Positions 9,166-19,206 are shown, numbered from the stretch's first letter. The stretch: DNA of 25,337 nt from Priapulus caudatus (GCF_000485595.1 NW_014577368.1:102626-127962), one strand, 5' to 3'. Translations and numbers: made by a program. Notes: a model not told the origin generated them from the letters alone.

Positions 9166-10232
9166 TTCTCCCTCCTTTGAAGGCAGAGTCCCGGGAGTGT
9201 CTGTAAGGCCAATCACTATCACAATGCTACGATGCACTACGTACACTTGCAGACATAGCATTGGTTATGTGGCTGCCGCTACCGTTGTGCTCATAGCGCA
9301 AGCACAATCGCTGCGCATAACTGGCAGGATATTTTTGTCTCTCCCCTGCGAAGTTATGCGCATTCACCTCGGACGCTATTTACACTGGGACCGATGCGAT
9401 CCGTTTTGCTTCGGCCTTTTTCCGCTTGTACAGCGGTTCGAAAGCGCGTGGTAACTCTCTCCTCCCCCCCTAACCGGAGGTCAAAATACGAACACAAACT
9501 TACGGCAGAAAAATTTCAGGCAACGTAACGACGATAATATACCTTTCTACCCAATGCCTTGCCGGCTGGAGGAGCGCCCCAGTGTCCATGACGTATCACC
9601 AACGGGGGTACCCGACTCAGCCCCAGCGGGAAAAGACCATTCAACTCCCCGCGGGAAGTCCCAACCAAACTCGCCGGACGAACTGACTCCTCTAGACCTA
9701 GCGTCGCGCTTACGCACTCTCGATCCTGCACAGTAGCTCTGTCAGAAGTTGATGTTGTTGTTGTTGTTGTAATGCCTGTTGGCTGCATGAGCCCCACTAT
9801 GGGCCCTGCATCTCTGGTGATAAGAGGCAGCCTGCCCCCCCTAGCCTGCTCCGTCATCCGCTCGGCGCGATTCCTTTCACCTCCCTCTCTTAGGAGGCAT
9901 TATAGCTCGTATAAATCCGTACTCAGCATAGAACGGCTGATGCAACGCCACTTGCTCTCCGCAAAATCGAGTCACAACCAAAAGTTGGCTTACCTGCACC
10001 GTGACGTTTATGTACTGATGGCTGTTCAAATGAACACAAAACAAAAAAAAAGAATTTAACCCCTGCCCGTTTCCATATCAACAAAATTCTATAGGGGCAG
10101 AGACCCCCAAAAATGCGCAACCATGCAAGCAATCAATACCCCCTGAAATGCATGTCTGTAACAGCGGCTCTACGCGTAATAATAACATGCTCAAATACCC
10201 AAAATCAGCGAAATACACGACTCATAATACTA
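9166..10232. other. Unassigned region, possible retroelement remnant
   Basis: Contains a (TTG)n run at 9752-9770 after a 60-codon proline-rich ORF (9554-9736). A unique segment followed by a simple repeat could be a LINE or SINE end, but no domain is recognisable. Confidence 0.3.
9312..9362. repeat. 11-bp perfect inverted repeat
   Basis: TGCGCATAACT at 9312-9322 and AGTTATGCGCA at 9352-9362 with a 29-base spacer. No context suggests a function. Confidence 0.6.
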
Positions 10233-10304
10233 GGTGGATATATGTTTCCATGCCATCGGAATGTTCGCGTGAGTCAGTGTACGTCACGCACGAACTGCGC
10301 GAAG

Positions 10305-10373
10305 CTAACCTAACCCTAACCCTAACCCTACCCTAACCTAACACCTAACCCTAACCGCCTAACACTAATACTA
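10305..10373. repeat. Degenerate (CCCTAA)n tract
   Basis: CTAACCTAACCCTAACCCTA and further CCCTAA, CCTAA and CACTAA variants, single orientation, in the loop of the 10233-10678 fold-back. Confidence 0.9.
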
Positions 10374-10444
10374 AGCACTACACTAACAGCAAATAAGTTA
10401 AATGGATAAAGATAGAAACCAACTAGAAAAATAAAAATAATAAA

Positions 10445-10520
10445 CAGATGGGATTCGAACGCCACTCAACCTCAAGAAGAAACGTCCCGGCGCCATACAC
10501 GCGGCTGCGCTATTTTGGTT
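10445..10520 (-). other. tRNA-like segment (possible SINE head)
   Basis: On the minus strand, TAGCGCAGCCGCG resembles a pol III A box (final position off consensus) and GGCGTTCGAATCCC contains a perfect B box (GTTCGAATC) about 50 bases on. A GCGC/GCGC D-stem can form. The acceptor stem does not pair and the anticodon loop lacks the expected U33, so this is a tRNA-derived SINE head or pseudogene, not a functional tRNA. Confidence 0.45.
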
Positions 10521-10795
10521 TGGCTCGAATGATGTGTTATGGATGTTGCCCTATATGCATACATGGATGGGCGTGGGCGTGATTGGTATGGGGTGCTAGC
10601 TCACTTGAAGCCGTCACACTGAGCGTCAGCACTGACGTCACGCGAACATTCGATTGGCATGGAAACATATACTCCACCATAATGGTGTACTACAGGGGGT
10701 GTGGGAACCTGCCTGCACTGCGCCAGCCCTACTGAACAAGCTATCGTAGACTATCGCTCTATCTCACGTTAGTAGCAGTTGAAAGCTAATTCGCC

Positions 10796-10820
10796 NNNNN
10801 NNNNNNNNNNNNNNNNNNNN
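10796..10820. other. Assembly gap (25 N)
   Basis: Run of 25 Ns, followed directly by an AT dinucleotide-type tract and TTAGGG repeats. Adjacency across it should not be trusted. Confidence 0.99.
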
Positions 10821-10855
10821 TCATATATATATATATAATATATAATATATTATAT

Positions 10856-10885
10856 AGGGTTAGGGTTAGGGTTAGGGTTAGTTAG
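10856..10885. repeat. (TTAGGG)n tract
   Basis: Four to five TTAGGG units, nearly perfect, in the orientation opposite to the tract at 10305-10373, just after the N gap. Confidence 0.9.
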
Positions 10886-10918
10886 AAATAGCTAAACGAG
10901 CCAGGTCAAACAGAGAAA

Positions 10919-12587
10919 AGCGCTGTCGCTCCGCGGCACTTGTTCTATTTCAGCGTTGTACGCTCTGGGGTTAATGGGCTCTTGATAATATGTACTTCTA
11001 TATCTGTGATCATTAGGCCATGGGAACTTGGGTATCAGTTTACTGTCGTCAACCGCCTGGCAAATTCTAACAAGTTGGAAGGTACTCCTGTCACTTATAG
11101 TTATATTATTGTACAAAAACAAACTATTCAGCATGTTCTGTTGACAGAACTAAAATAAAGGTCGATTTTAGCGATATTACAACATTTCATGTATGTGAAT
11201 GAAAGACATACGAGAATAATGAAAAATACATAAATAATGAAATTTTTAAGCAGCCTACTGCCGACCATGCAGGCGGTTGACGACAGTAAACTGATACCCA
11301 AGTTCCCATGGCCTAATCCAAGGCTCGACACTAACTTTTTTTTTCAGTGGCCGATCGCGGCCACCAAAATCATTGATTTTCAATTTTTGGTGGCCCGAAA
11401 ATGCAATCGGGTGGCCCGAAAAAAAACACAAAGAAAAACATTATAAATCTTTATTTCAATCTCGTATTGTATATTATTTGAAAATTGGGCCGTCTGATGC
11501 ACTTGCACAAGTCTTTAAACAAACCCCACACAATGGCACACACTGACATTGATGATTGAGGCATACATTTTGAATTATCCATTCCACAGCATCAAATTTT
11601 CACCAGAATCTTGCATACCATTTTTCTACTTTCACTCATTATTTATCTAAACACGCGCGTGCACATGCTAACGATCAGTTCAGACGTTCAAGAAGATCAA
11701 AGTCACAGAGCATGCAACTGTAATAAAACAACAACACATTGGCTTTTCATGTTAAAATAAAACATATACATTTAATCTCATGAAAGTTAAAATGTCTGGC
11801 AGGCTTTGAAACTGTAAAAATAAAATATTGCAGATGTAATAAGATAAAGTAGAACCATAATTATATCAACAAAGTAGCCTGGGTACGCATGCATTTAAAA
11901 AGAAAAAGCAGCCATGTCTAAGACTAAGTTCAATATTTCGTTGCGTAAAGAGACAGAGAAAATGCATAAATAAACTTACAAAGCACTAATATTACACTTC
12001 GGATTAAAATACTGATCATCTTCATGGAATAGTTCAGTTATTCTACGCGAACTTTTCGAACGCTGGCAGTTTCGCTTTGGATCCGAAACAGTGAGCACCA
12101 GTGCAGCTAGCTAGCAATCAGGGTGACCAGACGTCCCGTATTTTGCCCATGTGTCCGCCGTCCCGTACCGACCCTTCCGGGACGCATGTATTGTAACACA
12201 ATAATGTGGCTTGTTTGCAGCCGCAGTAGACGATCGATTAAACCGTGCGCCCGTGTATGCCCGCGGTATAGAATGCTGCACGTGCGTACGTGTGCCTCGC
12301 TCGCCGAATTGCCTGCTCTCTTTTGAATGAGATTAGCACGTAAGAAACAATTATTTTTATCACATAGACACTTTGAAATTTTAGTGGCCCGATCGCGGCC
12401 ACCAAATTTTAACATTTTGGAAATTTTGGTGGCCCGACATCAAGTTTTTGGTTGGCCCCGGGCCACCGGGCCACCGCTAGTGTCGAGCCTTGCCTAATCA
12501 CAGATATAGAAGTACATATTATCAAGAGCCATTAACCCCAGAGCGTACAACGCTGAAATAGAACAAGTGCCGCGGAGCGACAGCGCT
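10919..12587. repeat. Fold-back element split by a hAT-like insertion
   Basis: Left arm 10919-11059; right arm 11270-11318 continuing at 12493-12587. The arms are near-identical inverted copies of about 142 bp with a 210-bp loop. The right arm is interrupted by the element at 11319-12492. The outer end of each arm is AGCGCTGTCGCTC-CGCGGCAC, a motif also found at the end of the insertion at 433-1587. Confidence 0.88.
11319..12492. mobile_element. Non-autonomous hAT-like DNA transposon
   Basis: 1174 bp with perfect 15-bp terminal inverted repeats CAAGGCTCGACACTA...TAGTGTCGAGCCTTG. It is flanked by CCTAATC (11312-11318 and 12493-12499), or by the 8-bp GCCTAATC if the last G belongs to the target copy; an 8-bp duplication is typical of hAT elements. 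Subterminal palindromic GTGGCCGATCGCGGCCAC-type words occur near both ends. No transposase ORF, so it is non-autonomous. The intact sequence of the other fold-back arm confirms the insertion point. Confidence 0.82.
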
Positions 12588-13370
12588 CATCTAACGTCTA
12601 CTGCGGTGACTCTGTGGTGGAGTGGTGGGATTCTAGTAAACCCTGTTAGTTCCAAATGTGTTCACATACACGCCAAACAGTGGAAGGCACAGGGATGGTA
12701 TCAGGAACCTTCTCAAAAGAATGTTCGTTGGGATCGTTATGAAAGTTGCCACGAGATAGCGCGTACGTTTAAGTGTATTCAGATAAAGATGGAAGCTCCC
12801 ATCGTACGTAGTAGTAACAACTATTTTGCAAGAGCAGAATAGCAGGGTTCTCCCCAGGATGAAATTCAAACAGGGGGGAGGGGAGGGGAAGGGGGGGGTC
12901 CGGGGGCGTGTTTTTTTACCGTACCACTAATTAATGCGTAAAATCGCCACCACACCATAGACGGCATTTGGGGTTCTTGTATATATATAAGATAGCCGAG
13001 TCGGTGTACAGTTAGTGTTGGGTTCGGTACAGGTTAACTGTTTGAACTTGTGTATGGTCTGCAGTGCATGCGTGGTACGGTAAAAATACACGCGCCGGTT
13101 GTCCTGGTCGAATAGGAATTCTTGACGATCTATTCCCGCGCTGGCAAACTTTTATTGTGGTGGAATTTAATCGGGGCGGAGGTAATTTAAACGCGGGGCG
13201 CAACGATTGAAAACAGGGGGAAGTTTTCCCAAACGGGGCGCGCGCCCCGTTTGCGCAACGTAGGGAGAACCCTGAATAGGTAAGCACACATCCATTTACC
13301 TACGCAAGCCTACAGGCTGAAATAGAGAGCTGCCACCTGTAACTATTAACGCAGGCAAAAACTACACACC
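12562..13370 (+). repeat. Dispersed repeat, second copy (split by a MITE)
   Basis: Inverted homologue of about 1200-1587. Both include the ACAAGTGCCGC-GAGCGACAGCGCTC end, the GTGTTCACATACACGC segment and the TACCTACGCAAGCCTACAGG segment. The copy is interrupted by the element at 12843-13274. Short ORFs on both strands have no recognisable domain. Confidence 0.8.
12843..13274. mobile_element. hAT-like MITE
   Basis: 432 bp with 12-bp perfect terminal inverted repeats CAGGGTTCTCCC...GGGAGAACCCTG. AATAG is repeated on both sides (12838-12842 and 13275-13279). The other copy of the host repeat lacks it. It contains very G-rich runs on the plus strand near the left end and no transposase. The CAGGG ends resemble hAT families, but the visible direct repeat is 5 bp, not 8, so the superfamily is tentative. 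Confidence 0.75.
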
Positions 13371-13722
13371 CCATGCGACTGACTGCAAAAACAACAACGC
13401 TCAAACACGACGGAGGTGTTGAGTAAAGTGACTCGAGTCTGAGCGACAAACACGCGGGCTTGACACTCAGCTGACAGACCTACTGTACGTTTACAGCAGT
13501 CTCCCTAACGACATGCGCGATGCAAGTCGAAAGAACTATGCAGTCTACTATTGTACGCTACGTGCGCCATACAATACGTTTATCCTAGCTATCAACGAAC
13601 ACGATACGATATTCATACTGGAAAAGGTACTTAGCTTGATGTACAGCTGTTGTCCAGGGCCTCCACTCTACGTACACGACGAACCAGTTTACAACACTAC
13701 ATATCCTGTCGACTGCGCCAGA
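13371..13722. other. Unassigned region
   Basis: Between the dispersed repeat and LTR-like copy B. An 85-codon plus-strand ORF (13513-13770) runs into the repeat and has no recognised domain. Confidence 0.35.
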
Positions 13723-13917
13723 TGTAAGGGTTTGATCCTTACGTCGGTCGGTGTCCTGGTCGTCTGGTAGAATGAAGCACACTCAGTTGCTCCCAGGCGG
13801 TCCTTATATATGGTGGCAGCCGTGGCCTTGCCTGGCTTGCCGTGGATTCTGGGTCGAAGCCTGTAGATGAGTCCAGTAGAATGGCTTCGACTCGTAGTTG
13901 CCGGTAGACACCTTACA
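13723..13917 (+). repeat. LTR-like dispersed repeat, copy B
   Basis: Direct-orientation partner of 8964-9165, with TATATATGG box and TGTAAGG...CCTTACA termini. The flanks (CCAGA and ATTGT) do not match, so no target duplication is seen. It could be a solo LTR, half of an old LTR pair enclosing 9166-13722, or a member of another dispersed family. Confidence 0.65.
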
Positions 13918-14211
13918 ATTGTATTGGCTAGTATTGATTATTTTATAAGCAGAAAGTATTCGCCATACATACATCATTACATGTGTAGATTCAGTAACGT
14001 AGTAGCTATTTCATAAATGTTTTAAATAGTTATTAAGTTAATTATTGCAGAAAACTCACGGAAATGAAATCAACCGCCTGCATCATAAACATGTGCGCTT
14101 TTGTTTTAAAATGGGGCCTCTATGCTCCGTAGAAAAAGGAGGGCGCTGTGATCGCAGTTGTATCAGAATTTTAAAATTCTTTTAGAGATTAGACCATATA
14201 GATAGATATCA

Positions 14212-14250
14212 TCAGAGCATATAAATCATAAGTTGATTTATATGCTCTGA
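14212..14250. repeat. Perfect 17-bp hairpin
   Basis: TCAGAGCATATAAATCA and its exact reverse complement separated by five bases (TAAGT). It sits in AT-rich DNA; a cruciform-prone site. Confidence 0.85.
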
Positions 14251-14283
14251 TATCATATAACAACAACTCATATAATATATAGA

Positions 14284-14341
14284 AGTTATATATATAAGTT
14301 ATATATATATATATATCTGTATATATATATATAAGACGGTC

Positions 14342-14419
<78 letters not shown>

Positions 14420-14443
14420 TATATATATAAATATATATATGCT
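14284..14443. repeat. (TA)n microsatellite
   Basis: Nearly pure TA dinucleotide, longest run from about 14346 to 14411. Length may be unreliable in assembly. Confidence 0.95.
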
Positions 14444-14760
14444 ATGAAAAAAATGACTTTAGCAATTATTATGATTTTGAGAAATTTTATCTAAACAATT
14501 AAATAATTTTACATATGCCCAAGAGTGAGCATATTGGCCTAGAAAAATTATGATATATTATCATTATTATGATTAGAGATATTATGGCAATTTATGCTAC
14601 CACAAACAAATTGTGATCCCATACATGGCCTATATAAGAAGAATAAAATTTAAAGTACACAGGATGAAGCAAAGTCAGGTAAGTAAGGTCATAAGATAAG
14701 TGTAAGATTAATAATTAGATTGAAGATTGGTCAATCAACTTTTTGATTCCTAGGTGTGGG

Positions 14761-17082
14761 GCTGCTACGAGACTCCTGATTGGTCGGCTGCTACGAGGCT
14801 CCTGATTGGCCAGTTCCTACGAGGCTCATGATTGGCTGGTTGCTAGGATGTTCATGATTGGCTGACAACTACCAGGCTCCTCATTTGCCGGTTGCTAGGA
14901 GGATCCTGATTGGCTACAGCTACAAGGCTCCTGATTGGCCGGTTGCTACGAGGCTCCTGATTGGTCGGCTCCTACGAGGCTCCTGATTGGCCGGTTGGTA
15001 CGAGGCTCCTGATTGGGCATCTGCTACAAGGCTCCTGAGTGGCTGACAGCTACGATGCTTCTGATTGGCCGGTTGCTACAAGGCCCCTAATTGGCCGGTT
15101 GATAGGAGGCTCCTGATTGGCTGACAGCTACGACGCTCCTGATTGGCTGACAGCTACGAGGCTCCTGATGATTGGCTGACAGTTACGAGGCTCCTGATTG
15201 GTCGGCTGCTGATTGGTCAGCTGCTACGAGGTTCCTGATTGGCTGACAGCAACGAGGCTCCTGGTTGGCTGACAGCTACGAGGCTCCTGATTGGCCGGTT
15301 GCTAGGAGGCTCCTGATTGGCCGGTTGCTACAAAGCCCTTAATTGGCCGGATGATAGGAGGCTCCTGATTGGTCAGTTGCTAGGCGGCTGATTGGTCAGC
15401 TGTTACAAGGCTCCTGATTGGCTGACAGCTACGAGGCTCCTGATTGGCCGGTTGCTACGATGCCCCTAATTGGCCGGTTGAAAGGAGGCTGCTGATTGGA
15501 CGGTTGCTAGGCGGCTGATTGGTCAGCTGCTACGAGGCTCCTGATTGGCTGACAACTACGAGGCTCCTGATTGGCTGACAGCTACCAGGCTCCTGATTGG
15601 CCAGTTGCTAGGAGGCTCCTGATTGGCCGGATGCTACGAGTCCCCTAATTGGCCGGTTGATAGGAGACTCCTGATTGGTCGGTTACTAGGCAGCTGCTGA
15701 TTGGTCAGCTGCTACGAGGCTCTTGACTGGCTGACAGCTACGAAGCTACTGATTGGTTGACCGCTATGAGGCTCCTGATTGGCCGGCAGCTACCAGGCTC
15801 CTGATTGGCCGGTTGCTAAGAAAATCTTGATTGGCTGACAGTTACAAGGCTCCTGATTGGCTGACAGCTAGGAGGCTTTTGATTGACCAGCTGCTACGAG
15901 GCTCCTGATTGGCTGGTTGCTAGGAGGTTCCAGATTGGTCGGTTGCTAGGCAGCTGCTGATTGGTCAGCTGTTACGAGGCTCCTAATTGGCTGACAGTTA
16001 CGATGCTCCTGATTGGCTGACAGCTACGATGCTCCTGATTGGCCGGTTGCTAGGAGGCTCCTGATTAGCCAGTTGCTACGAGTCCCCTAATTGGCCGGTT
16101 GATAGGAGACTCCTGATTGGTCGGTTACTAGGCAGCTGCTGATTGGTCAGCTGCTACGAGGCTCCTGATTGGCTGACAACTACGAAGCTCCTGATTGGCT
16201 GACAGCTACAAGGCTCCTGATTGGCCAGTTGCTACGAGTCTCCTAATTGGCTGGTTGATAGGAGAGTCCTGATTGGTTGGTTGCTAGGTGGCTGATTGGT
16301 CAGCTGCTACGAGGCTCCTGATTGGCTGACAGCTAGAAGGCTCCTGATTGGCGGACAGCTACCAGGTTCCTGATTGGCCGGTTGCTAGGAAAATCCTGAT
16401 TGACTGACAGCTACAAGGCTCCTGATTGGCTGACAACCAGAAGGCTCCTGATTGGCCGGTTGCTAGGAGGATGCTGATTGGCTAACAGCTACAAGGCTCG
16501 TGATTGGCTGACAGCTAGGAGGCTTCTGATTGGCCAGTTGCTACGAGGCTCCTGATTGGCCGGTTGCTACGAGGCTCTTGATTTGTAGGCTGCTACGAGG
16601 CTCCTGATTGGCCGGTTGCTACGAGGCTCTTGATTTGTAGGCTGCTACGAAATTCCTGATTGGCTGACAGCTAGGAGGCTTCTGATTGGCCGGTTGCTAC
16701 GAGGCTCCTGATTGGTCGGCTGCCACGAGGCTCCTGATTGGCCAGTCGCTAGGAGGCTCACAATTGGCTGACAGCTACCAGGCTGCTGATTGGCCGGTTG
16801 CTAGGAGGATCCTGATTGGCTGACAGCTACAAGCCTCCTGATTGGCTGACAGCTAGGAGGCTCCTGATTGGCCGGTTGCTACGAGGCTCCTGATTGGTCG
16901 ACTGCTACGAGGCTCCTGATTGGCTGGTTGCTAGGAGGCCCCTGATTGGTCGGCTGCTACAAGGCTCCTGATTGGTTGACAGCTACGAGGCTCCTGATTG
17001 GCTGGTTGCTAGGAGGCTCCTGATTGGCCGGTTGCTACGAGGCCTCTAATTGGCCGGTTGATAGGAAGCTCCTGATTGGTCG
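14761..17082 (+). repeat. 26-bp Y-box (inverted CCAAT) minisatellite, main block
   Basis: About 90 tandem units with period 26, such as GGCTCCTGATTGGCTGACAG-CTACGA. Most units contain CTGATTGG followed by two pyrimidines, the Y-box/NF-Y core (inverted CCAAT). Unit variants (GGCTGACAGCTAC, GGCCGGTTGCTA, GGTCAGCTGCTAC, AATTGGCCGGTTGATAGG) recur in ordered groups, indicating higher-order repetition. No ORF spans it. Confidence 0.95.
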
Positions 17083-17582
17083 TCTAAGGAAGCCACTCAG
17101 CTTCCCGTTTTTACGTGGTTCTCGGTTTAGTAGGTGCGCTAGTGGCACCCGTTTCTCAAGGGTAGTATCAGGTTGCGTCGATAGATTCCACGATAGATAG
17201 CACAGATAGATAACACGAACTCAGTATTATAAAGCTACTCTCCGTTGGTTCTATTATACCACAGAATATTCATAACAGTCTAAATGCACACAACTTCACG
17301 AAACTACACAGATGCCTACACGGAAGTCTACACACACAGAATACCGTATATCAGTGATGTCGTACCTTAGCGCAGCAGTTCACGGGGTGAAGGTGAATGG
17401 TAAGAGATAAATGGAGAAATACAACGGACTACGTGTGAAAGGAACAGAGGCACAATCAGAGTGGGACAACAACTGGACCGTTTCAAAGAAAGAAACCAAG
17501 TCAGCTTCTCTCTGCGCGTTTGGCGTCAACAAGTCCGGTCCATAATAGATATATAATGACACCAGTATATCACCCGGCGGAT
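17083..17582. other. Unassigned 3' flank of the pol remnant
   Basis: Contains short GATAGATA words. On the minus strand TGTTATGAATATTC (ending near 17277) looks like an LTR start, but no polypurine tract precedes it and no partner is seen. Confidence 0.3.
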
Positions 17583-18026
17583 ATGGCGCGATTGATATTG
17601 GTGTTATATTGGTTGCTTACGCCATGCGGCGAAGCTCATGCAGAATCATGGGCAATTATCAATGTAACCAATAAGTGTGGAGAAGCCAGCACTTTCCTAC
17701 ACTTGCCTCGGGGTTCCAAAACGTTAAGAGCCACAACTTGTAGCGATGAACGGTTGCGACATCACGTACGGAATGCAGTGATGGTGCAACGCTATCGTAG
17801 CCGGACGGGTCGTCAAAGTGGTGGTGGATGGTACGATACGGTACAATACGTATTGTCTGTGTCAGCACTACATTTATGTGCTGCGATAGCGGCAAGACGT
17901 CCTTATAGAAAGCGCGGCAATACGCAAGACGTACGAGCACGAGACACGTCGAAACACCAATACAGTAATACGGCAATACGGCCATACATCAATACACATA
18001 AATACGTCAATACGGCAATACGTTAA
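17583..18026 (+). CDS. Questionable ORF with signal-peptide-like start
   Basis: 147 codons from ATG 17583. The first 20 or so residues (MARLILVLYWLLTPCGEAHA) look like a signal peptide with an Ala-X-Ala end and are followed by an NVTNKC glycosylation-like site. The C-terminal quarter is just translated AATACG tandem repeat, there is no recognised domain, and it lies opposite to pol. Probably spurious; listed because it is the longest plus-strand ORF of the block. Confidence 0.15.
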   Translation: MARLILVLYWLLTPCGEAHAESWAIINVTNKCGEASTFLHLPRGSKTLRATTCSDERLRHHVRNAVMVQRYRSRTGRQSGGGWYDTVQYVLSVSALHLCAAIAARRPYRKRGNTQDVRARDTSKHQYSNTAIRPYINTHKYVNTAIR

Positions 18027-18031
18027 TACAT
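17957..18031 (+). repeat. 9-bp tandem repeat (CAATACGGC-type)
   Basis: Eight or so imperfect units: AATACGGC, CATACATC, AATACGTC and variants. Confidence 0.8.
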
Positions 18032-18034
18032 CAT

Positions 18035-18450
18035 TCCGTTATTCCACGGGCTGGGCGGGGCTGGGACGCCGGTGTGCCAGTCCTTCTCTTCTATTGGCTA
18101 GGCGTAGTCGTAGTGGCGTGATCGTCGGCCGCGTAGAGCTGCAGGAGCGACTGTGCCCTCGTGAGCTCTAGGGACATGCGACGTCGTGGCGGGATGCCAG
18201 CTGAAGCAGCGTTCGGGGTCGTGGTCGTGCGCCAGGCCGCAGGGCTAGTGGTCGTAGCGGCAGCCAGCGGCCAGGCAGGCGATGGGGGGGCCTGCTGGCT
18301 GGGCCGCTAGACGTAGAGGCGTTGAGGTCCTGCAATGTGGCAGCCGCGGTCGTCGGGTGCGGCGGCGGCTGGAGATCCGCAGTGGCACGCGGCGCTGCGT
18401 TGGCGGATGCGATCGTTCTAGGTAAATGCTTGCTACGAGGTACACATGTA
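18035..18450. other. GC-rich, CpG-rich segment
   Basis: Markedly GC-rich compared with its flanks, with a near-palindrome around 18260-18308 (GCGGCCAGGCAGGC and a GCCTGCTGGCTGGGCCGC partner). ORFs here are compositional. Origin unknown; it may be part of the retroelement 3' end. Confidence 0.35.
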
Positions 18451-18870
18451 GAGGGGGGGAACGGGTATTTTCGGGACGCGGGATTGGCCATTTTAATTAC
18501 CTGGGAACTGGGAAATGTCAGATAAATTTTTCGTGATTCGCGAATAGAAGTCCATCGGGACGTGGGAAACACCTTCTAAAATTGTCTGGGATCTGGGAAA
18601 ATTGTGTCAATTCGTCGGGATTTCAATTTCTGCGCTAATATTTTTTAAATATATTTTTTTAAATTTTTTAAATTAATTATGCCCAGATAAATAATACTAT
18701 GTAAATATTAGTATTTATGTAGTGTTTGAAAACCTAAACTACTGAATTTCCTGAAACATGTCTACTTAATTTACTGGGAACTGGGAATTGGGATTTTATT
18801 TTACTGGGAACTGGGATATGGGATGTTTTTTGCTGGGAAAGTGGGAATGTACCCCCCCGTTCCCCCCCTC
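18451..18870. mobile_element. 420-bp MITE with G-run termini
   Basis: Terminal inverted repeats GAGGGGGGGAACGGG (18451-18465) and its complement (ending 18870), flanked by CATGTA on both sides (18445-18450 and 18871-18876). The interior is AT-rich with repeated CTGGGAACTGGGA words near both ends. No coding. Superfamily not assigned. Confidence 0.75.
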
Positions 18871-19206
18871 CATGTAGGTTACGGGCGCGATAAGACCGTA
18901 CGCATGCGTCGTGAAATGACGCCATTAGGCGCGCTATGTGCGAGCTATATATCGCGCACGTGGAGCACAGAGAAACCGAGCCGTAATAAAGTCTCCGGGA
19001 CTACGAATGTGCAACGTGTTCTATGACTACCGTATGCTCGTACTGACAATATTAGGACACGAGTTGGATGCGGCATATAGTGGGCATTACGGCTGGGATT
19101 TAGCCGTGGCCCATTGCCACGTGTGGCCTCGTGAGCCATAGAGTGTGTGCCATAGTGTGTGCCATGCGCTGTTAAGGGGCGAGTGTTGGAGAGGCGCAGA
19201 GACAGG
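18871..19206. other. Sequence between MITE and the pol stop
   Basis: CpG-rich. On the plus strand AGCTATATATCG is followed about 40 bases later by CCGTAATAAAGTC, resembling a TATA box and a polyadenylation signal; this could be LTR-derived, but no second copy is available. Confidence 0.3.

Larger units (their letters stand above)
10233..10678. repeat. Small fold-back element with telomeric repeats in the loop
   Basis: Arms 10233-10288 and about 10622-10678 are inverted copies (shared words GTTTCCATGCC and GAATGTTCGCGTGA). The loop holds the CCCTAA-type tract 10305-10373 and a tRNA-like segment (10445-10520). Confidence 0.75.
13918..14760. other. AT-rich spacer before the minisatellite
   Basis: No coding potential seen. 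It holds the hairpin at 14212-14250 and the AT microsatellite at 14284-14443. Confidence 0.6.

Noticed and set aside
9554-9857. Overlapping proline-rich ORFs on both strands
   Set aside because: Short, compositionally biased, no domain and no splice context.
10445-10520. Functional tRNA gene
   Set aside because: No acceptor-stem pairing and an abnormal anticodon loop; only the pol III box-like words are present.
14761-17082. CRISPR array
   Set aside because: Tandem units are contiguous with no unique spacers, in an animal genome; it is a minisatellite.
17089-17277. 3' LTR of the gypsy element (minus strand TGTTATGAATATTC start)
   Set aside because: No polypurine tract upstream, no CA end and no second copy.
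18168-18572. 134-residue minus-strand ORF
   Set aside because: It runs across the MITE boundary at 18451 and reflects GC-rich composition.
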